Below are positions 1 to 8,555 of a stretch of 64,000 nucleotides of DNA, piece by piece. A program made the position numbers and the translations under genes. Source of the stretch: Sphingobacterium sp. LZ7M1 (GTDB lineage: Bacteria > Bacteroidota > Bacteroidia > Sphingobacteriales > Sphingobacteriaceae); the NCBI RefSeq assembly GCF_024296865.1, contig NZ_CP101134.1:992001-1056000 (forward strand), read 5' to 3'. The notes beneath the pieces were generated by a model. The model did not search any database. It saw nothing but the letters and a program-made list of their open reading frames with translations, and had not been told where the DNA came from. The stretch's first letter is position 1. The number at the start of each line of letters is the position of its first letter.

Positions 1-331
1 ATGCCCAACCTCTATGTGGTCTGTGGATCCAACGACCGTAGTGAAATGGTGCCCATCCCCAATCGTAATTGGAGACCCAGGTATTTCCATATTCGGTCAT
101 GGTCCAATATCCATTGGTACCATAAGGACGAAAGTCATCGTCTTCATCCGGATACCAAACATCGCCATATTCGTCATCATGATCCCAATCCCCATAAGGG
201 TCCAGTTCTTCATGAAAAACATCAAAATCGACATCTTGATATCCCTGTGCCGATACTGAATTTACGCTGAAAAGCCCCAAGAGCATCATCATAAATGCAG
301 TATATATTGTGGATGTTTTTAAATTTTTCAT
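1..331 (-). CDS. DUF6600-like secreted protein, C-terminus outside window
   Basis: The reading frame is open from an ATG at 331 to the window edge (110 residues seen). An N-terminal signal peptide of about 28 residues ends at SVSAQG. An acidic segment rich in Asp, Tyr and Trp follows, then a repeated aromatic pattern (YGTNGYWTMTEYGNTW, then WGWAPFHYGRW). That Trp/Tyr/Gly pattern is typical of DUF6600-type exported proteins of Bacteroidota, whose function is unknown. The rest of the protein lies beyond the window, so any C-terminal domain is unseen. The plus-strand frames over the same bases are antisense shadows. Confidence 0.75.
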   Translation of the reverse strand, partial: MKNLKTSTIYTAFMMMLLGLFSVNSVSAQGYQDVDFDVFHEELDPYGDWDHDDEYGDVWYPDEDDDFRPYGTNGYWTMTEYGNTWVSNYDWGWAPFHYGRWIHRPHRGWA

Positions 332-488
332 ATGTAAACCATTTAATCTTATTACCATAATTTGTAGGTATGACCGCCACTTTTAAGAAAAGGTTTAATT
401 GTATAATTATTTTGTCAAACTTTTTTGCTCTTACTGATGTTTCTGCTAATATTGGATAGACTTTCCGAATGGATATTAAGAAATTTTG

Positions 489-496
489 TACATTTG
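489..496 (+). promoter_or_regulatory. Predicted -7 element of the mla operon
   Basis: TACATTTG matches the Bacteroidota consensus TAnnTTTG and lies 53 nt upstream of the mlaE start. No convincing -33 TTTG at the usual spacing is visible. Confidence 0.45.
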
Positions 497-549
497 CCAC
501 AAAATATTTCCGAATTAGCAATTGGAAAAACACGTTAATCACATAGTTA

Positions 550-1308
550 ATGGCTAAAAAAATTGAGTCCTTATTACTAGAGTTTGCGAAGATTCACCGC
601 TTTCTGATGCGTTTTTTTCGCGAAGTGGTAAGTCCACCTTACGAGTTTAAAGAGATCATTAGACAATGTTATGAAATTGGGTGGAAATCATTTCCATTAA
701 TAAGTTTAACGGGTTTTATTGTAGGATTTGTTTTTACAAAGCAATCTCGACCTTCCCTGGAGGAATTTGGTGCCGCCTCATGGTTGCCAGCCTTAATTTC
801 CATCGCTATCGTAAGGGCCTTGGCCCCATTGGTTACTGCGCTTATTGCATCCGGTAAGGTAGGGTCGCAGATAGGTGCAGAATTAAGCTCCATGAATGTT
901 ACCGAGCAGATCGATGCCATGGAGGTATCAGGTACCAATCCGTTCAAGTTCCTGATTGTGAGTCGAATATTGGCCACAACTTTTATGATTCCTGTCCTCT
1001 GTTTTTATGTTGCCGGAATTGGATTAGCAGGTGGTTATTTGAGTATTATTTCCAAAGATCAGTTGAGTATTCTAAGCTTTATTACCCAGGTATTTGAAGC
1101 TATCGCTCCTAAAGATATTTTCGCCATGGTATTCCGCGCCATTGTTTTCGGTTTTACCATTGGTTTTGTTAGTACCTATGTAGGTTATTATTCTTCAAAA
1201 GGTACCGAGGGTGTGGGTAAAGCAGCAAACAGTGCCGTTGTGGCATCCATGTTTATAGTGTTCATCGAGGAACTCTTGATCGTTCAGGTTCTAGCTTTAA
1301 TGGGATAA
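550..1308 (+). CDS. mlaE: MlaE/YrbE-type ABC transporter permease
   Basis: This 252-residue integral inner-membrane protein matches the MlaE permease family in length. It has several hydrophobic segments and the family-typical cytoplasmic stretch around residues 95-125 (GSQIGAELSSMNVTEQIDAMEVSG). It should form the membrane channel of an MCE-type phospholipid transporter moving lipids between inner and outer membrane. The next two genes supply the ATPase (6 bp gap) and the MCE substrate-binding subunit (8 bp gap), so the three form an operon. Transport direction and lipid specificity cannot be read from sequence. Confidence 0.9.
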   Translation: MAKKIESLLLEFAKIHRFLMRFFREVVSPPYEFKEIIRQCYEIGWKSFPLISLTGFIVGFVFTKQSRPSLEEFGAASWLPALISIAIVRALAPLVTALIASGKVGSQIGAELSSMNVTEQIDAMEVSGTNPFKFLIVSRILATTFMIPVLCFYVAGIGLAGGYLSIISKDQLSILSFITQVFEAIAPKDIFAMVFRAIVFGFTIGFVSTYVGYYSSKGTEGVGKAANSAVVASMFIVFIEELLIVQVLALMG

Positions 1309-1314
1309 TGGATT

Positions 1315-2091
1315 ATGGAACAGAAAAAGCCAGTAAATATTAATTACGACGATGTAGTGATCAATGTGCAAGGGGTAAGTAAGTCCTTTGGGGATTTACA
1401 TGTCCTGAGAAACGTTGACCTGCAACTCTATAATGGCGAGAACTTGGTGGTGCTAGGGAGGTCTGGTACTGGTAAATCAGTTTTGATTAAACTGATTTCC
1501 GGTTTGTTAAAGCCTGATAAAGGTGATATTACCGTGTTGGGCGAAGTGGTAAACCAATTGAACGAGAAGGAATTGCGAGATCTGCGTTTGAAAATTGGGT
1601 TCTCCTTCCAAAACAGTGCGCTCTATGATAGTATGACCGTGCGTGAAAATCTAGAGTTTCCCTTGGTTAGAAATAAAAGAAACCTAACTAGAGCAGAAAT
1701 TGACCGTGAAGTCGAAGATGTATTAGATGGAGTAGGCCTTTTAAGGACGATCAATCAAATGCCATCAGAGCTTTCCGGAGGTCAGAGAAAACGTATCGGT
1801 ATCGCACGCACCCTGATCTTAAGACCTGATATCATGATGTATGATGAGCCAACAGCTGGATTGGACCCCTTGACCTGTTTGGATATCAATACCTTGATCA
1901 ATGAAGTTCAAGAACGATATAAAACCTCTTCCATTATCATTACACACGATTTGGCTTGTGCAAAAATGGTAGGCGATAGGGTAGCCATGCTTTTGGATGG
2001 CAAATTTGAACGTGTAGGTAAATTCTCTGAAATCTTTGATACGGATGATGAGAGAGTGAAACCTTTTTATGATTATAATTTTATAGTATAG
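1315..2091 (+). CDS. mlaF: MlaF-type ABC transporter ATPase
   Basis: This 258-residue ABC ATPase has Walker A GRSGTGKS at residues 48-55, signature LSGGQ at 153-157, Walker B ending in DEP (catalytic Glu178) and a switch His at 210. It should power the MlaE permease encoded just upstream. The C-terminal extension after the ABC core (FERVGKFSEIFDTDDERVKPFYDY) is the tail usual for this subfamily. The ATG at 1315 is used because an ATG overlapping the upstream stop is out of frame. Confidence 0.9.
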   Translation: MEQKKPVNINYDDVVINVQGVSKSFGDLHVLRNVDLQLYNGENLVVLGRSGTGKSVLIKLISGLLKPDKGDITVLGEVVNQLNEKELRDLRLKIGFSFQNSALYDSMTVRENLEFPLVRNKRNLTRAEIDREVEDVLDGVGLLRTINQMPSELSGGQRKRIGIARTLILRPDIMMYDEPTAGLDPLTCLDINTLINEVQERYKTSSIIITHDLACAKMVGDRVAMLLDGKFERVGKFSEIFDTDDERVKPFYDYNFIV

Positions 2092-2099
2092 CAAGATAT

Positions 2100-3092
2100 A
2101 TGGCAACATCAGAGAGAAAACGATCAATAATTGTAGGATTGTTTACCTTCATCGGATTAATCATTTTGGTTGCAGGGATTTTGGTCATTGGAACACAACA
2201 GAACAAATTCTCTAAAAACCTGACCGTGACGACTTACTTTAAAGATGTTAAAGGCTTGAAAGTTGGAAATAACGTTTGGTTTTCAGGTGTTAAGGTAGGG
2301 ATTATCAAAGAAATCAGCTTTGAAAGTGTGGAGAATGTTCGTGTGGTCATGAACGTTGAAGAGAAATCCAGCAAATTTATCCGTAAAGACGTCATCGCTA
2401 CATTGAGTTCCGATGGTTTGATCGGTAATGCTATTATCAGTCTTGTGGGCGGTACAGAAACCTTTCCTCAGATTGAGAATGGTGATGAAATCAAGTCCGG
2501 TGTTTCTGGAGGTATGGATGCCATGTTGGCAACCCTGCAGGTCAACAATGAAAACCTGGTGGAGATCACTAAAAACTTTGCTGCGCTTTCCAAGAATATG
2601 CTCGAAGGAAAAGGTGCGGTGGGCGCTATGATGACCGATGAAACAATTGCCAATAATTTAAGGCAATCTGTTGCTTCATTGAATGGTACCATGTCGCAGG
2701 CCAATCATGCTGTCAATAATTTGGTGGAATTGACCAAAAAGCTAAACAGCAACCAAGGCCTGATCCATGAGCTATCTACGGATACAGCAGTGTTTGCAAG
2801 TCTGAGAGAATCAGCAGCACAATTGCAAGGGGTGACCCAAACAGCGACTGCTTTGATGGCAAACTTAAATAAAACCTCAGAACGCTTAAATGACAAGGAT
2901 AACGCCATTGGTGTGTTGACCAATGACCCTGAAGCAGCTAATGAAATCAAACAGATCCTTAGAAACCTTAATATGAGCACAGAGAAATTGGATGAAAACA
3001 TGGAAGCATTGCAGAGCAACTTCCTGTTAAGAGGTTTCTTTAAGAAAAAAGCTAAGGAAGAAGCAGAGGCAGCTCAGAATTCAATTAAATAA
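2100..3092 (+). CDS. mlaD: MCE/MlaD family lipid-binding protein
   Basis: This 330-residue protein has one N-terminal transmembrane helix (about residues 11-29) followed by a single MCE domain (about 38-118, with VKGLKVGNNVWFSGVKVG). A long alpha-helical C-terminal region carries repeated coiled-coil-like segments up to a basic tail (FFKKKAKEEAEAAQ). It should be the periplasmic substrate-binding ring of the MlaEF transporter, anchored in the inner membrane. The C-terminal helical part is longer than in E. coli MlaD, as is common in Bacteroidota. It is the last gene of the operon. Confidence 0.88.
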   Translation: MATSERKRSIIVGLFTFIGLIILVAGILVIGTQQNKFSKNLTVTTYFKDVKGLKVGNNVWFSGVKVGIIKEISFESVENVRVVMNVEEKSSKFIRKDVIATLSSDGLIGNAIISLVGGTETFPQIENGDEIKSGVSGGMDAMLATLQVNNENLVEITKNFAALSKNMLEGKGAVGAMMTDETIANNLRQSVASLNGTMSQANHAVNNLVELTKKLNSNQGLIHELSTDTAVFASLRESAAQLQGVTQTATALMANLNKTSERLNDKDNAIGVLTNDPEAANEIKQILRNLNMSTEKLDENMEALQSNFLLRGFFKKKAKEEAEAAQNSIK

Positions 3093-3121
3093 TTAAAGAA
3101 TTTGATCGTCAAAAAAGTATA

Positions 3122-3149
3122 GAAAAGCGTCTGCTAAAGACGCTTTTTA
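3122..3149 (+). terminator. Rho-independent terminator of the mla operon
   Basis: AAAGCGTCT (3124-3132) pairs with AGACGCTTT (3138-3146) around a 5-nt loop and runs into a T tract, 30 bp after the mlaD stop. Confidence 0.85.
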
Positions 3150-3158
3150 TATTTGATA

Positions 3159-3866
3159 ATGGATATGGGAATTACAGAGAAAGATGTTCTTTTCGAGGAC
3201 AATCATTTTATCGCCATCAATAAACGTGGAGGTGATATCGTTCAGGTAGATGTATCTGGAGATACTTCCATGGAGGATATGGTCAAGCAGTTTTTGGCTA
3301 AGAAATACAATAAACCAAACGAAGCTTTTCTAGGGGTTATCCATCGTTTGGATAGGCCAGTGAGTGGAATGATCCTTTTTGCGAAAACCAGTAAAGGATT
3401 AGATCGCATGAACCGTCTTTTCCATGATCGCAAGGTGGAAAAAACCTACCTTGCTTTGGTTCGTGAAAAGCCGCCACATCCAAAAGGGACCCTGAAAAAT
3501 TGGTTGCTGCGTGATCGAAAAAAGATGGTCACCAAAGCTTATGACCGCGAGGTTAAGAATGGAAGTTATGCCGAGCTTAATTATGAGGTCGTAGGTACCC
3601 TAGATGGATATTATTTGCTAAAGGTCAACCCATTGACGGGCCGTACACATCAGATCCGAAGCCAACTCGCATATATGGGCTGTCCCATCGTTGGAGACAA
3701 TAAATATGGATATCAACGTGGTAGCCATAGAAGGACCATTTGTTTGCATTCCAGGTCCTTGAGTTTCGTACATCCCATCAAGGATGAGCAAATGATCATT
3801 AAGGCTCCTTTGCCGGAAGATGGCTTCTGGGAGAAATTTAATGGCCTGATTAAGGGAAACATATAA
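3159..3866 (+). CDS. RluA-family rRNA pseudouridine synthase
   Basis: This protein of about 235 residues isomerises specific uridines in structured RNA, most likely 23S rRNA. The catalytic-loop motif is HRLDRPVSG with catalytic Asp65. The family motif GRTHQIRSQLAYMGCPIVGD follows near residue 168. It has no S4 domain, so it is a short single-domain RluA member; the exact target (RluC-, RluD- or TruC-type) cannot be assigned. The frame can also be entered at a TTG at 3153. I chose the ATG at 3159, just after the upstream terminator; 3165 is also possible. Confidence 0.85.
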   Translation: MDMGITEKDVLFEDNHFIAINKRGGDIVQVDVSGDTSMEDMVKQFLAKKYNKPNEAFLGVIHRLDRPVSGMILFAKTSKGLDRMNRLFHDRKVEKTYLALVREKPPHPKGTLKNWLLRDRKKMVTKAYDREVKNGSYAELNYEVVGTLDGYYLLKVNPLTGRTHQIRSQLAYMGCPIVGDNKYGYQRGSHRRTICLHSRSLSFVHPIKDEQMIIKAPLPEDGFWEKFNGLIKGNI

Positions 3867-3886
3867 GAAAATTGGGATAATAACGT

Positions 3887-3894
3887 TAACTTTG
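3887..3894 (+). promoter_or_regulatory. Predicted -7 element before the small membrane protein gene
   Basis: TAACTTTG fits TAnnTTTG, but only 4 nt separate it from the ATG at 3899. The transcript would be nearly leaderless, so this may be chance. Confidence 0.3.
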
Positions 3895-3898
3895 CAAT

Positions 3899-4186
3899 AT
3901 GAGTTTCATGCAAAAGTTCAGAATAGGTCTAATTGCTAGTTTGCTAAGTATTACACTGTTGGCTGTTCCTACTGCAGGTTCAGCACAATGTGCTATGTGT
4001 ACATTGAATGCTGAAAACAGCACACAGGAAGGTAATAACCAAGGTAAGGGCCTAAATGATGGGATTTTGTTTTTATTAGCAATGCCATTTATGATTGCTG
4101 CTGGTGTAGGGTTCCTTTGGTATAAGAAATTCAGGAATACCGGCTCAGCCAATTCATTGAATATGGTTAAACAGGTGGAAGAATAA
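3899..4186 (+). CDS. Small exported membrane protein, unknown function
   Basis: This 95-residue protein has a signal peptide ending near AGSAQ, a CAMC Cys-x-x-Cys motif directly at the mature N-terminus, a polar linker, one transmembrane helix (about residues 57-78) and a short basic C-terminal tail. Proteins of this design (signal peptide, QCAMC, one helix) are common and uncharacterised in Bacteroidota. The paired cysteines could bind metal or take part in thiol chemistry; that is inference. Four bases separate it from the DUF983 gene, so the two are probably co-transcribed. Confidence 0.7.
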   Translation: MSFMQKFRIGLIASLLSITLLAVPTAGSAQCAMCTLNAENSTQEGNNQGKGLNDGILFLLAMPFMIAAGVGFLWYKKFRNTGSANSLNMVKQVEE

Positions 4187-4189
4187 GGA

Positions 4190-4597
4190 ATGATCTCTAA
4201 ATTTCAAGCTGTTTGCCAAAGTAAGTGCCCGAAGTGTAGAACGGGAAATATGTATAGTGGATCAGCCTATGGTCTATCTAAACAAAAAATGCACGAATTT
4301 TGTCCGCACTGTGGATTTAAATTCGAGATAGAACCCGGCTATTTCTATGCTGCCATGTATGTTAGCTATGCTTTTTCCGTAGGCGAGGTGTTAATGTTAG
4401 CCTTAATTACGGCTTACTTAACGGGCAGTGAGTCTCCTTGGACCTATATCATTGTCCTTTTCAGTGCGATCGTTATTTTCGCACCTTTCAATTATCGTTA
4501 TTCACGTTTGGTTTTATTGCACTATCTTTCGCCGAAGGTATCCTTCGACCCCAAATTATACGGGGACCCAAAAAATAGTGCAAACCTAAAGGGCTAA
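4190..4597 (+). CDS. DUF983 family membrane protein
   Basis: This 135-residue protein carries two zinc-ribbon-like pairs (Cys13/Cys16 and Cys38/Cys41 in CPHCGF). Then comes the family motif EIEPGYFYAAMYVSYAF and two transmembrane segments in the C-terminal half. DUF983 proteins are inner-membrane proteins of unknown role. The four cysteines probably bind one zinc ion. Its 3' end overlaps the convergent DUF4286 gene by 4 bp. Confidence 0.85.
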   Translation: MISKFQAVCQSKCPKCRTGNMYSGSAYGLSKQKMHEFCPHCGFKFEIEPGYFYAAMYVSYAFSVGEVLMLALITAYLTGSESPWTYIIVLFSAIVIFAPFNYRYSRLVLLHYLSPKVSFDPKLYGDPKNSANLKG

Positions 4598-4887
4598 TTA
4601 TGGGGGATGTATTGCATGATACTATCAAACAGAAAAGCCTTTTCTACATGATGCGTGCTAATATATTCCTGAAGCCTCTGAATAACCTGCTCTCTAATTC
4701 TCTCAATCTCTTCTTCATTGTTTAATACCACCTGTAGGCAATAGGTTTGCCCTTCGTGTGGAGAATGGAGCATTTTGAGTAGTTTAATGGCAAATCCAGG
4801 ATGCTCATTCAATAGACCTTTGGTCCAAGTAATGACTTCCTGATGAATGGAATCTTCAATGATGATCGAAACGTTGTATAAAAACAT
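4594..4887 (-). CDS. DUF4286 family protein
   Basis: This 97-residue soluble protein starts FLYNVSIIIEDSIHQEVITW and has the alternating strand-helix pattern of the DUF4286 family, a small ferredoxin-like alpha/beta protein almost confined to Bacteroidota. Its function is unknown. It is convergent with the DUF983 gene and divergent from the peptidase-like gene. Confidence 0.8.
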   Translation of the reverse strand: MFLYNVSIIIEDSIHQEVITWTKGLLNEHPGFAIKLLKMLHSPHEGQTYCLQVVLNNEEEIERIREQVIQRLQEYISTHHVEKAFLFDSIMQYIPHN

Positions 4888-4984
4888 AGAAATCTATAGC
4901 TTGATTGAAGCTGTAAAATTAAGGTTGCAAAAGGAACTTTACGGTATTTTTTTATAATATTTGATTAGAGGCTAAAAAAATAGA

Positions 4985-6871
4985 ATGAATTTAAATTACT
5001 TGTTCTCTGTTCTACTTATGATGATGGTTTTGGTTTCATGTAAGCAAGAGCAGGGCGGTCAGTTACATGTGCCAATAGAGGACTTTTTCGTTAAGCCAGA
5101 AAGGACCTCTTTTAAACTGTCTCCCGATGGAAGCAAGGTAGCTTATCTGGGGGTGCATGACCATTGCAAAAATATCTTCATTCTCGACCTCGAAGAACCC
5201 GATTCTTCCAAACAACTTACTTATCAGGTCAACCTGAATGTCCAAAGCTTTTTCTGGCTAGACAACAAACGCATTGTCTTTTCCAATACGCAATCTCCAA
5301 CGGATAGTTTGAGGATGTTCCAGATTGATGTGAAGACCGAAAAAAGACAAGCTCTATTTTCACCTGAAAAATCAAGATTGCGCTGGGTCTATCCCATTGT
5401 TGAGAAAGACAATAGCCTAATGGCTGGGATGAACTTACGTGATTCCTCGCTGTTTGACCTGTATAGGATTTACCTAGACGGTAGAAAGCCCCAATTGGTG
5501 CAGCATAACCCAGGAAATGTGGTGAGCTGGATCGGAGCTCCTGATGGAGTCGTAAGGATGGCATTGACCAGTGATAGTGTACAGGAGTCATTATTGTACC
5601 GAAAGCATGAAGGACAGCCTTTCAAAGAGGTCATGAAGAATGATTTCGAAACCATTTTTGTACCCCTTGGCTTTGTAAAGGATTCCGATAAAAATGTCTA
5701 TGCGCTTTCTAATCAGAACCGAGATAAGATGGCTTTGGTGGAGTTTGATGCCGAAAATGGCAAAGAAATCCGCAATATCTATGAGAACAAACTTGGTGAC
5801 CTTGGCGTAGAGGGCTATTCTGCCAACCTACAGGAAATGCTGTATGCGACTTCCTTCATCGATAAGTTCAAAAAGAACATCTTCAACGAAAAATATGAGC
5901 AGGTCTATAAAAAGCTGAAAAAGAAATTCAAAGGTTCCGAAATCGGTTTCTTGGATAGCGACAGCAGCTTAACTGGATTTGTCGTACGTGTGTATAGCGA
6001 TATCCATCCTGGAGAAACCTATTATTACAATCAGAAAAAGGATGATATCCAACTGTTGAACGAAGAGAATCCTAAACTCAAGGATTTGGAGTTCAATCCT
6101 ATGGAGGAAGTGGAATTCCTGTCTCGGGACAACAAGAATATACATGCCTATATCACGTATCCTAAAAATAAAAGAAAGAACAGCCCTGTTGTGGTATTGG
6201 TCCATGATGGTCCTAACAGGAGATCAGAATGGGGGTTTGATCCGGAAGTTCAGTTCCTTGCCAATCGTGGCTACACCGTGTTCCAGGTGAACTATCGTGG
6301 TTCAGTGGGCTATGGTAAGGACTTTTGGACCTCAGGTTTCAAGGAATGGGGCGGTAAGATCCAATCTGATATTACGGATGGTGTCGCTTGGTTGATCCAT
6401 CAGGGGATAGCCGATAAGGATAAGATTGCCATTATGGGCACCGGTTTCGGCGGTTATTCTGCCCTGTATGCTGCTGCATTTAATCCTTCCCTTTATAAAT
6501 GTGCCATATCCTCATCGGGATATAGCAACCTATTCACTTATTTCAGGGAAATTCCCCCTCATCTAAAACATTACGTACAGTTATTCTATAGAATCATTGG
6601 AAATCCAGAGACTGAACCAGAATTGTTTCAAGCGATTTCCCCAATTTTCCATGCTGATAAGGTTCGAATCCCTATCCTATTTTTCCAAGGTGGAAAAGAT
6701 AAATACAGTTCGGTAACCGATGCTAATCAATTTGTTGGTAAATTGAAGGGCAATGAAGTTCCAGTGCGTTATATCTTTAAGAAAGAAGAAGGCAAGAGAT
6801 TTAGGAACGAAGAGAATATCGTAGAATATTATCAGGAGATAGAGAAGTTTCTTGCAGTGTACCTGAAGTAA
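4985..6871 (+). CDS. S9 prolyl-oligopeptidase-like lipoprotein, predicted catalytically dead
   Basis: This 628-residue protein has a lipoprotein signal (VLVSC, lipid Cys near residue 19), an N-terminal seven-bladed-propeller-like half and a C-terminal alpha/beta-hydrolase half (from about 390: VVLVHDGP, YRGSVGYGKDF). In S9 enzymes the nucleophile sits in GxSxGG. Here the segment is GTGFGG, with Gly487 (codon GGT) where Ser is expected. The catalytic Asp is present (Asp572), but the His expected in EGHGF is Lys604 (EGKRF). The Asp-to-Lys distance of 32 residues matches the usual Asp-His spacing, which supports the alignment. The reading frame is intact, so it is best read as a conserved-fold pseudoenzyme. 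The histidine kinase gene starts 6 bp downstream and may share the transcript. Confidence 0.85.
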   Translation: MNLNYLFSVLLMMMVLVSCKQEQGGQLHVPIEDFFVKPERTSFKLSPDGSKVAYLGVHDHCKNIFILDLEEPDSSKQLTYQVNLNVQSFFWLDNKRIVFSNTQSPTDSLRMFQIDVKTEKRQALFSPEKSRLRWVYPIVEKDNSLMAGMNLRDSSLFDLYRIYLDGRKPQLVQHNPGNVVSWIGAPDGVVRMALTSDSVQESLLYRKHEGQPFKEVMKNDFETIFVPLGFVKDSDKNVYALSNQNRDKMALVEFDAENGKEIRNIYENKLGDLGVEGYSANLQEMLYATSFIDKFKKNIFNEKYEQVYKKLKKKFKGSEIGFLDSDSSLTGFVVRVYSDIHPGETYYYNQKKDDIQLLNEENPKLKDLEFNPMEEVEFLSRDNKNIHAYITYPKNKRKNSPVVVLVHDGPNRRSEWGFDPEVQFLANRGYTVFQVNYRGSVGYGKDFWTSGFKEWGGKIQSDITDGVAWLIHQGIADKDKIAIMGTGFGGYSALYAAAFNPSLYKCAISSSGYSNLFTYFREIPPHLKHYVQLFYRIIGNPETEPELFQAISPIFHADKVRIPILFFQGGKDKYSSVTDANQFVGKLKGNEVPVRYIFKKEEGKRFRNEENIVEYYQEIEKFLAVYLK

Positions 6872-6877
6872 TCACAC

Positions 6878-8542
6878 ATGGTGAAAAGAGCAAGTAAATA
6901 CCGGAAAAACATTGGGTTGTTGATCGCCTTTTTGGCTTTTTTGACAGTCCTGTATATCATTTCAGTTTTCTTGGCCAGGACAATGATGTCCAACTTTGTA
7001 GAATCTGAGTTTTATAACAGAAAGGTCGATGTCTTTGATGCGACCCTAAAACCCTTTAATAGCTTTTTCAATAACGATATTTCCGAAGTATCCAATTATC
7101 AGGGGTACCTCGATTCCACACATGCCAGCAATTATTCTGAAAAGGTCTTGCGAAAGAATCCATTCGTTGACGAATTGGTGTTTTATGACGTACTGTTCAC
7201 CAATCAGAACCCCACCGTTCGCGGTGTACGCTTTCAAAACCTCCTGATTTACCCCCGATCGATCTTTTCCTATAAATTGGACAAGGAAAATAAATTGATC
7301 AAGGCCAGCCTTTCTTCGGTAGATAACAGGCCTAATGCCGATGACTTCAACAGCATGGCCATTAAAATGGTGAACTTCTTGGATGTCCTGGATGATTCTA
7401 CTTCCTTGAGCGAAAATGATATCTATCGGATCTTCTATAATACGGTTCCGGGAAAAATAACCTATCTGAACATCCCACGGGTCAATACCCTTCGCGCCTA
7501 TAAATCCATGATGGATGATACGACGGCAATGACGGCGCCTGTAGCGTTTGACCAAGATTTATTCGTCTATAAGGTTAATCCTCAGAAGATAAAAATAGTC
7601 AATAACCAAAAGAGATTGTATGAAACCATTCGGATCAAGGCCATAGCTGACCCTAATGTGATGGAAGAAAAAGCCTTTCTTTCCACAGATATGCCGTTGC
7701 CAGGTGCATTATCCGACTATAAACTGCAATTTGATTCCTCAGAACATTTTTTGAGAGGAGAGATCAATAGAAGATTTTTTCCTGTAGTGTTGGGCGTTTC
7801 CCTATTATATTTAATTTTGTTATTGATTATTTATTTGATTTATAGGAATATCTCCATCAATAGTAGGTTGTTCCAATTGCAGTATGATTTTATCAATAAC
7901 CTGACCCATGAGTTTAAAACGCCGGTCAGTGTGATCAAGATAGCGGGTAACAATATCCGAAGTGCTGAGAAGATAAGTGATCAAGAGCGCGCGATGTACG
8001 GAAAGATCCTAGATCAGGAAGCTGATAAGTTAAATAATTTGATGAATAAGTTACTGTCTTTCACGCAGATAGAAAATAAATCATTAAAATTTAAAGGAGA
8101 ATACATTGATTTGAACAGTTTTTGCGAGGAAGTATTTGCGGGTACACGGATTAAATATCCTGATCTGAACCTGAGCTATCACATCGATGTGGACAGCAAA
8201 ATGCATACAGATCCGGTTTTATTGAATTCCGTGTTCCAGAATTTAATTGATAATGCGTACAAATATTCAGAAGTTTCAAGAAAATTTATTGATATTAGTG
8301 TACAACAATCTAAAAAGCACTTTATCATGAAGTTTAGTGATAAAGGAATTGGGATAAACAGAAATGAACTTAAAAACATATTCAAGAAATTTTATAGAGT
8401 AAAGAATCAGTTCAATCAAGGTGGGAGTGTTGGGCTTGGATTGGCATTTTGTAAAGAGATTACCGAATTTATGGGTGGAGAGATCAAAGTCAGTAGTGTG
8501 GAAGGAGAGGGAACGACCTTTACTTTGACTTTTCCTAAATAA
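6878..8542 (+). CDS. Sensor histidine kinase
   Basis: This 554-residue membrane sensor has a transmembrane helix at about 13-34, a periplasmic sensing region of about 265 residues without a recognisable domain, and a second helix at about 301-323. The HisKA domain has phospho-acceptor His344 in NLTHEFKTPVSV, and the C-terminal ATPase carries the N box (NLIDNAYKYS), G1 (DKGIGI) and G2 (GGSVGLGLAF) motifs. There is no HAMP domain. It should phosphorylate the response regulator encoded 13 bp downstream. The stimulus is unknown. The peptidase-like lipoprotein upstream could be a signal partner; that is inference from proximity only. Confidence 0.92.
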   Translation: MVKRASKYRKNIGLLIAFLAFLTVLYIISVFLARTMMSNFVESEFYNRKVDVFDATLKPFNSFFNNDISEVSNYQGYLDSTHASNYSEKVLRKNPFVDELVFYDVLFTNQNPTVRGVRFQNLLIYPRSIFSYKLDKENKLIKASLSSVDNRPNADDFNSMAIKMVNFLDVLDDSTSLSENDIYRIFYNTVPGKITYLNIPRVNTLRAYKSMMDDTTAMTAPVAFDQDLFVYKVNPQKIKIVNNQKRLYETIRIKAIADPNVMEEKAFLSTDMPLPGALSDYKLQFDSSEHFLRGEINRRFFPVVLGVSLLYLILLLIIYLIYRNISINSRLFQLQYDFINNLTHEFKTPVSVIKIAGNNIRSAEKISDQERAMYGKILDQEADKLNNLMNKLLSFTQIENKSLKFKGEYIDLNSFCEEVFAGTRIKYPDLNLSYHIDVDSKMHTDPVLLNSVFQNLIDNAYKYSEVSRKFIDISVQQSKKHFIMKFSDKGIGINRNELKNIFKKFYRVKNQFNQGGSVGLGLAFCKEITEFMGGEIKVSSVEGEGTTFTLTFPK

Positions 8543-8555
8543 TGTTTAGAATACT

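Noticed and set aside
1-270. Plus-strand frame of 89 codons rich in His and Arg
   Set aside because: It is antisense to the DUF6600-like minus-strand gene, whose signal peptide and aromatic repeats are convincing.
6661-6680. GGTTCGAATCC word resembling a tRNA T-arm
   Set aside because: It lies inside the peptidase-like coding frame and no cloverleaf can be formed around it.
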